Made by a program: the position numbers and the translations under genes. A stretch of DNA of 7,144 nt from Actinomycetota bacterium (lineage in GTDB: Bacteria; Actinomycetota; Thermoleophilia; Gaiellales; Gaiellaceae): assembly GCA_005885085.1 (NCBI GenBank), contig VAXY01000173.1, positions 1 to 7,144 on the forward strand, written 5' to 3'. Positions 5,826 to 7,144 of the stretch are shown piece after piece; position 1 is the stretch's first letter, and every line of letters starts with the position of its first letter. The notes beneath the pieces are model-generated. The model had not been told where the DNA came from, did not search any database, and worked only from the letters and a program-made list of their open reading frames with translations.

Positions 5826-6529
5826 GCGTCCCGCTCCTCTGGTGGGATGCGCCGGGGCCGTACGAGGTGGCGTTCTCGACCAGGTGGGGCGGCGTCAGCG
5901 AAGGAGCGTTCGAGTCGCTCAACCTGGGTCTCCTCACGGACGACGCGGCTGAGAACGTCGAGGAGAACCGTCGCCGGCTCTGCGACGCGGTCGGGGCGGA
6001 TCCGTCGTGTCTGGCGATGAACCGGCAGGTGCACGCCGCGACGGTGAACCGGGCGGAGGCGGGCGCGCGGGGCAGGGAAGGAGACGGCCTCTGGACCGAC
6101 GAGCGCGGCGTTCCGATGTTGAAGGTGACCGCGGATTGCCTGCCTGTTGCGCTCGCACGCAGGGAGGGGCAACCAGCGCTCGCGCTGCTGCACGCAGGCC
6201 GCCTCGGACTGCTCGAGGGCATCCTCGAAGCGGGTGTCGCGGCACTGGGCGACGGTGGCCTCGCCGCAGCCGTCGGGCCCGGGATCGGGCCGTGTTGCTA
6301 CGAGGTGGGTGGAGAGATCGCCGCCGCCTACCGCTCGCGCTTCGGCGTCGCGGCCTTGCGCGGGCGCAACGTCGATCTGTGGACGGTCGCGGAACGAGTC
6401 CTGCGCGACGCCGGCGTTCCTGACGTCGAGCGCATCGACATCTGCACGGCTTGCAACAAAGAGTTCTTCTCGCATCGGCGCGACGGCGGCACGACGGGCC
6501 GGCAGGGAGTGATCGGCTACGTCGCCTGA
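5822..6529 (+). CDS. pgeF: PgeF/YfiH family zinc enzyme (LACC1-like purine nucleoside phosphorylase, 'polyphenol oxidase')
   Basis: A 235-residue protein of the DUF152/YfiH family. Members are reported as zinc-dependent purine nucleoside phosphorylases/adenosine deaminases related to human LACC1, and E. coli YfiH as an editor of peptidoglycan precursor composition. Motifs in order are FSTRWGGVSEG (18-28), ESLNLG (31-36), NRQVHAATV (67-75), LKVTADCLPVALA (100-112), LLHAGRLGLLEGI (122-134), VGPGIGPCCYEVG (151-163) and the ending SHRRDGGTTGRQ (217-228). The zinc ligands His71, Cys106 and His124 are all present. The usual HAGWRG motif is HAGRLG here, losing the Trp-Arg pair next to the third ligand. 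Length is normal. It is translationally coupled to cca by ATGA overlap and followed after four bases by yggS, the common Gram-positive pgeF-yggS pair. Confidence 0.9.
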   Translation: MSVPLLWWDAPGPYEVAFSTRWGGVSEGAFESLNLGLLTDDAAENVEENRRRLCDAVGADPSCLAMNRQVHAATVNRAEAGARGREGDGLWTDERGVPMLKVTADCLPVALARREGQPALALLHAGRLGLLEGILEAGVAALGDGGLAAAVGPGIGPCCYEVGGEIAAAYRSRFGVAALRGRNVDLWTVAERVLRDAGVPDVERIDICTACNKEFFSHRRDGGTTGRQGVIGYVA

Positions 6530-6533
6530 GCGT

Positions 6534-7112
6534 GTGCGCGAGAACTATGCGCGGATCCGCGACGAGGTCGGCGACCGTGTCACGATCGTCGCGGCCACCA
6601 AGTACGTCTCCGTTGGCAACCTGGCGCTGCTCGCCGAGGCCGGCATCGACGTCGTCGGCGAGAACCGTGCCCAGGATCTCGAGCGCAAGCACGCGGAGTA
6701 CGGCGACACGTTCCGGTGGCACTTCATCGGCCATCTGCAGTCGAACAAGGCGAAGGTCGTGAACCGGATCTGCGAGCTCGTGCACTCGCTCGATTCGGAG
6801 TCCGCCGCGCGCAAGCTGACCGTGCCGGCCCTGGTGGAGGTCAACCTCTCGGGCGAGGCGTCGAAGTCCGGCATCGACCCGGACGACCTGCCGTGCCTCC
6901 TGCAGCTTTCCTCCGAGGTCCGCGGCCTGATGACGATGCCCCCGGAGACAGATGACCCGGAGGCGTCGCGCCCGTACTTCGCGCGCCTGCGCGAGCTGGC
7001 CCAGCAGCACGGACTGCAGGAGCTGTCCATGGGCACGAGCCAGGATTACCGCGTTGCCGTGGAAGAGGGCGCGACCCTGATCCGCGTGGGCTCAGTCCTC
7101 TACGCCGACTGA
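6534..7112 (+). CDS. yggS: YggS/YlmE-family PLP homeostasis protein (PLPBP)
   Basis: A 192-residue single-domain PLP-binding TIM-barrel protein that buffers free PLP and amino-acid/keto-acid pools and has no known catalytic turnover. Lys23 in VAATKYVS (19-26) is the PLP-linked lysine. Next come VGENRAQ (41-47), WHFIGHLQSNK (62-72), SLDS (85-88), VNLSGEASKSG (103-113), GLMTMPP (131-137), SMGTSQDY (165-172) and RVGSVLY (184-190), which form the phosphate-binding and barrel-closing motifs. The protein is about 30 residues shorter than typical homologues. It begins late, and it is short after SLDSESAARKL and before EVRGLMTMPP, the places where family members have helical spacers. SMGTS replaces the usual SMGMS. 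All landmark motifs survive, so it is likely functional. The start is GTG at 6534, four bases after the pgeF stop, with only a distant GGGAG (6514-6518). It is the last gene of the operon, before a strong hairpin. Confidence 0.9.
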   Translation: MRENYARIRDEVGDRVTIVAATKYVSVGNLALLAEAGIDVVGENRAQDLERKHAEYGDTFRWHFIGHLQSNKAKVVNRICELVHSLDSESAARKLTVPALVEVNLSGEASKSGIDPDDLPCLLQLSSEVRGLMTMPPETDDPEASRPYFARLRELAQQHGLQELSMGTSQDYRVAVEEGATLIRVGSVLYAD

Positions 7113-7115
7113 CGC

Positions 7116-7142
7116 CCGGGCGAAAGCTGCGCTTTCGCCCGG
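7116..7142 (+). terminator. Perfect 12-bp hairpin after yggS, likely transcript terminator
   Basis: CCGGGCGAAAGC (7116-7127) and GCTTTCGCCCGG (7131-7142) are perfect complements around a TGC loop, starting three bases after the yggS stop. The stem has a mixed GC and AAAG/CTTT core. The window ends two bases later, so a T-run cannot be confirmed. On the opposite strand the hairpin is preceded by TT, so it could also serve a convergent gene outside the window. Confidence 0.7.
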
Positions 7143-7144
7143 AA

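Noticed and set aside
5450..7010. Overlapping minus-strand open frames of 341 and 358 residues opposite cca, pgeF and yggS
   Set aside because: Arg/Ala/Ser-rich shadow translations of confirmed plus-strand genes, with no domain signal.

Overview
The window is GC-rich (roughly two thirds G+C by eye) and densely packed, with coding biased to G/C at third positions. Protein wording (an Asp-type MurA, a compact YggS, a CCA enzyme fused to an HD domain) and a TANNNT-type, apparently leaderless promoter suggest an actinobacterium. Thermoleophilia (Solirubrobacterales or Gaiellales) is my best guess, made from memory of protein style and not from any search. I see no mobile elements, CRISPR arrays, tRNA or rRNA genes.

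Layout. (1) 9-1091 (+): a class V PLP aminotransferase of the cysteine-desulfurase/EgtE-like fold. (2) 1092-1189: a convergent gap with nested complementary arms. (3) 1190-2172 (-): a two-gene unit, an HD-domain hydrolase followed with a 4-base overlap by a VOC/glyoxalase-fold protein. (4) 2173-2192: a 20-base divergent gap holding a symmetric TAGGCTA box readable as a -10 element on both strands. (5) 2193-7112 (+): an apparent six-gene operon. It holds murA (broken by a frameshift near 2676), a degenerate HisB-like protein, ridA, a CCA-adding enzyme with HD domain, pgeF/yfiH and yggS. Gaps are 9, -4, 54, -4 and 4 bases, so translational coupling is likely except at the 54-base ridA-cca gap, which is almost filled by a hairpin. 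(6) 7116-7142: a perfect 12-bp hairpin just after yggS, a likely transcript end.

How the genes fit together. The operon mixes envelope synthesis (MurA; pgeF-yggS is familiar near ftsZ/sepF in Gram-positives), tRNA 3'-end maturation (CCA enzyme), and control of reactive PLP-derived chemistry (RidA removes enamine/imine intermediates, YggS buffers PLP). The least explained member is the HisB-fold protein. It keeps the overall imidazoleglycerol-phosphate dehydratase outline but has lost most metal-binding histidines, and it overlaps ridA by four bases.

The strongest leads are the HisB-like pseudoenzyme, the murA frameshift (explained exactly by loss of one unit of a 5-base tandem repeat), the symmetric divergent promoter, and the ridA-cca hairpin that buries the likely cca ribosome binding site. 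No wholly new multi-gene system is evident.
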